Of a stretch of 64,000 nt of DNA, positions 63,073 through 64,000 are shown piece by piece. A model generated the notes under the pieces. It saw nothing but the letters and a program-made list of their open reading frames with translations, did no database searches and was not told where the DNA came from. The first letter of the stretch is position 1, and the number at the start of each line of letters is the position of its first letter. The stretch is from Manihot esculenta. Taxonomy: Eukaryota > Streptophyta > Magnoliopsida > Malpighiales > Euphorbiaceae. The translations under genes and the position numbers were made by a program. The stretch spans positions 9,308,062 through 9,372,061 of the forward strand of contig NC_035178.2 in assembly GCF_001659605.2 (NCBI RefSeq). The letters are read 5' to 3'.

Positions 63073-64000
63073 GTGAGTATCATTCGTGCATGCAATGTTA
63101 TGTCTATCTATTTTTCTCATAACAAGTCTTCATAAGCTTCCATTCTTGATTTTCCTTCTTGTTCAATGTTTGAGTTGTTTTCTTCATATAGAGGTTATTA
63201 ATTAATTAAGTTGGTATATAAAGCTGGATCTTTTAAGAAAAATTCTTTGACATGAGATAATACATGAGTGATCAATCCAGTTTCTCAAAAACATCAATAT
63301 CGATTTTTTTTTTTTTGGTTTTTAACTTTTCAGTATTATTGAATCTAAGTCATTGAACATTTGATTTGGGTTCGGTAGCAAGACGTAGGGGAGGTGGTGG
63401 TGGTGCCGGCGGCAGTGGTGGGTGTGTGAAAATGTTTTCCACCACCAAATTAAGACATGAAGAGAGAGAGAGAGAGAGAGAGAGTGCACTGCACTCAAAG
63501 GAACATTAACATGCTTGTGCCAGCAAAGTCAAGCTTTCCGGCCACCTTTTGTGTAGAATAAACTTTGCCAAAGTTCATGCAACTAAAAGGGCAAAAAATA
63601 ATATGCTGTTTAGCTAAAAAATCTATGTTTTGTTTGGTGGGTTCCCACAAATGGTCTGCCATTTTTATTTCTAAAATGACCTCAACATTTTGTAGCTGAA
63701 AATCATGCAGGACCACTTTCAGTTCAGGACAAAGTGTCATCATCATCATAGTTGATGAGCAAATTTAGATTTTTATAAATTAATCATGACAAATTACATA
63801 TATATATATATCCTCCTAGGGCAACCCTGGCTTGCCATTTCATTACATTCAAGAGTCACAATATCCTTTTTCTTTCTTTTAAATGCTTCCTTTGATTTTA
63901 GGCATACGCTAAAAGAGCCTTTAAGCTTGTCTTTTGTCTGATGAGAAATAATCTTAGATTAAATAACTAAATTTAATTCCCTTTCACTTCATCAACTTGC
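63073..64000. other. Probable first intron, nothing coding seen
   Basis: AT-rich with GGTGGTGG at about 63395, a (GA)n run at 63460-63484 and (TA)n at about 63799-63811. No ORF with family resemblance and no known miRNA sequence was recognised. Confidence 0.4.

Noticed and set aside
63495..63749. 84-codon minus-strand ORF near the right edge
   Set aside because: No family resemblance, no promoter and a repetitive MMMM start; a chance ORF in a probable intron.
63085..64000. Known plant miRNA precursors downstream of the orphan promoter
   Set aside because: I looked for common mature miRNA sequences (such as miR156, 160, 166, 171, 319, 396 and 399) and recognised none.

Overview
The window looks like nuclear DNA of a eudicot plant. 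It has intron-rich genes with GT-AG junctions, AT-rich intergenic DNA, plant-only families (NIPA, GASA, DUF616) and large Ty3/gypsy elements. From remembered similarity only, a woody Euphorbiaceae such as cassava or rubber tree is my best guess. No rRNA, tRNA, CRISPR or bacterial feature was seen.

Layout. 1-12190 is a transposon nest. A decayed plus-strand gypsy element ends in a 3' LTR that carries a second LTR nested inside it. It lies against a minus-strand element with a nearly intact gag and its 5' LTR, followed by a relic of a third element made of tandem repeats. 13344-17160 is a nine-exon NIPA-type magnesium transporter. 17431-19600 is very AT-rich. 20948-21556 is a single-exon acidic protein of unknown function. 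23450-24974 is a 5'-truncated LINE with its target duplication intact. 27272-37525 (minus) is a seven-exon DUF616 membrane-anchored glycosyltransferase-like gene whose third intron holds a solo LTR and other insertions. 37800-43140 is AT-rich with an LTR relic, tandem repeats and a MITE-like element. 43146-43846 (minus) is a GASA/snakin cysteine-rich peptide gene. 45845-46711 (minus) is a class I ubiquitin-conjugating enzyme with a 5'UTR intron. 48484-57671 is an old minus-strand gypsy element with a tRNA-Asp-like primer site, a broken gag, an antisense ORF relic and an 83-bp tandem array, into which two solo LTRs were later inserted. 57672-64000 is mostly AT-rich, with a second copy of the MITE-like repeat, a LINE tail and, near the right edge, a likely promoter and first noncoding exon.

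The host genes are unrelated single-copy-looking plant genes on both strands and form no operon or pathway. The unifying theme is one LTR family (ends TGTAA...TTACA, about 2.2-2.4 kb). It occurs six times, four of them as solo LTRs with perfect 5-bp target duplications. Its LTRs carry arrays of a 13-bp GC-rich inverted repeat, TTCGGCCGCCGAA. The most interesting structure is the tRNA-Asp-type element with an antisense ORF and long-period tandem repeats. I saw nothing that clearly amounts to a new biological system.
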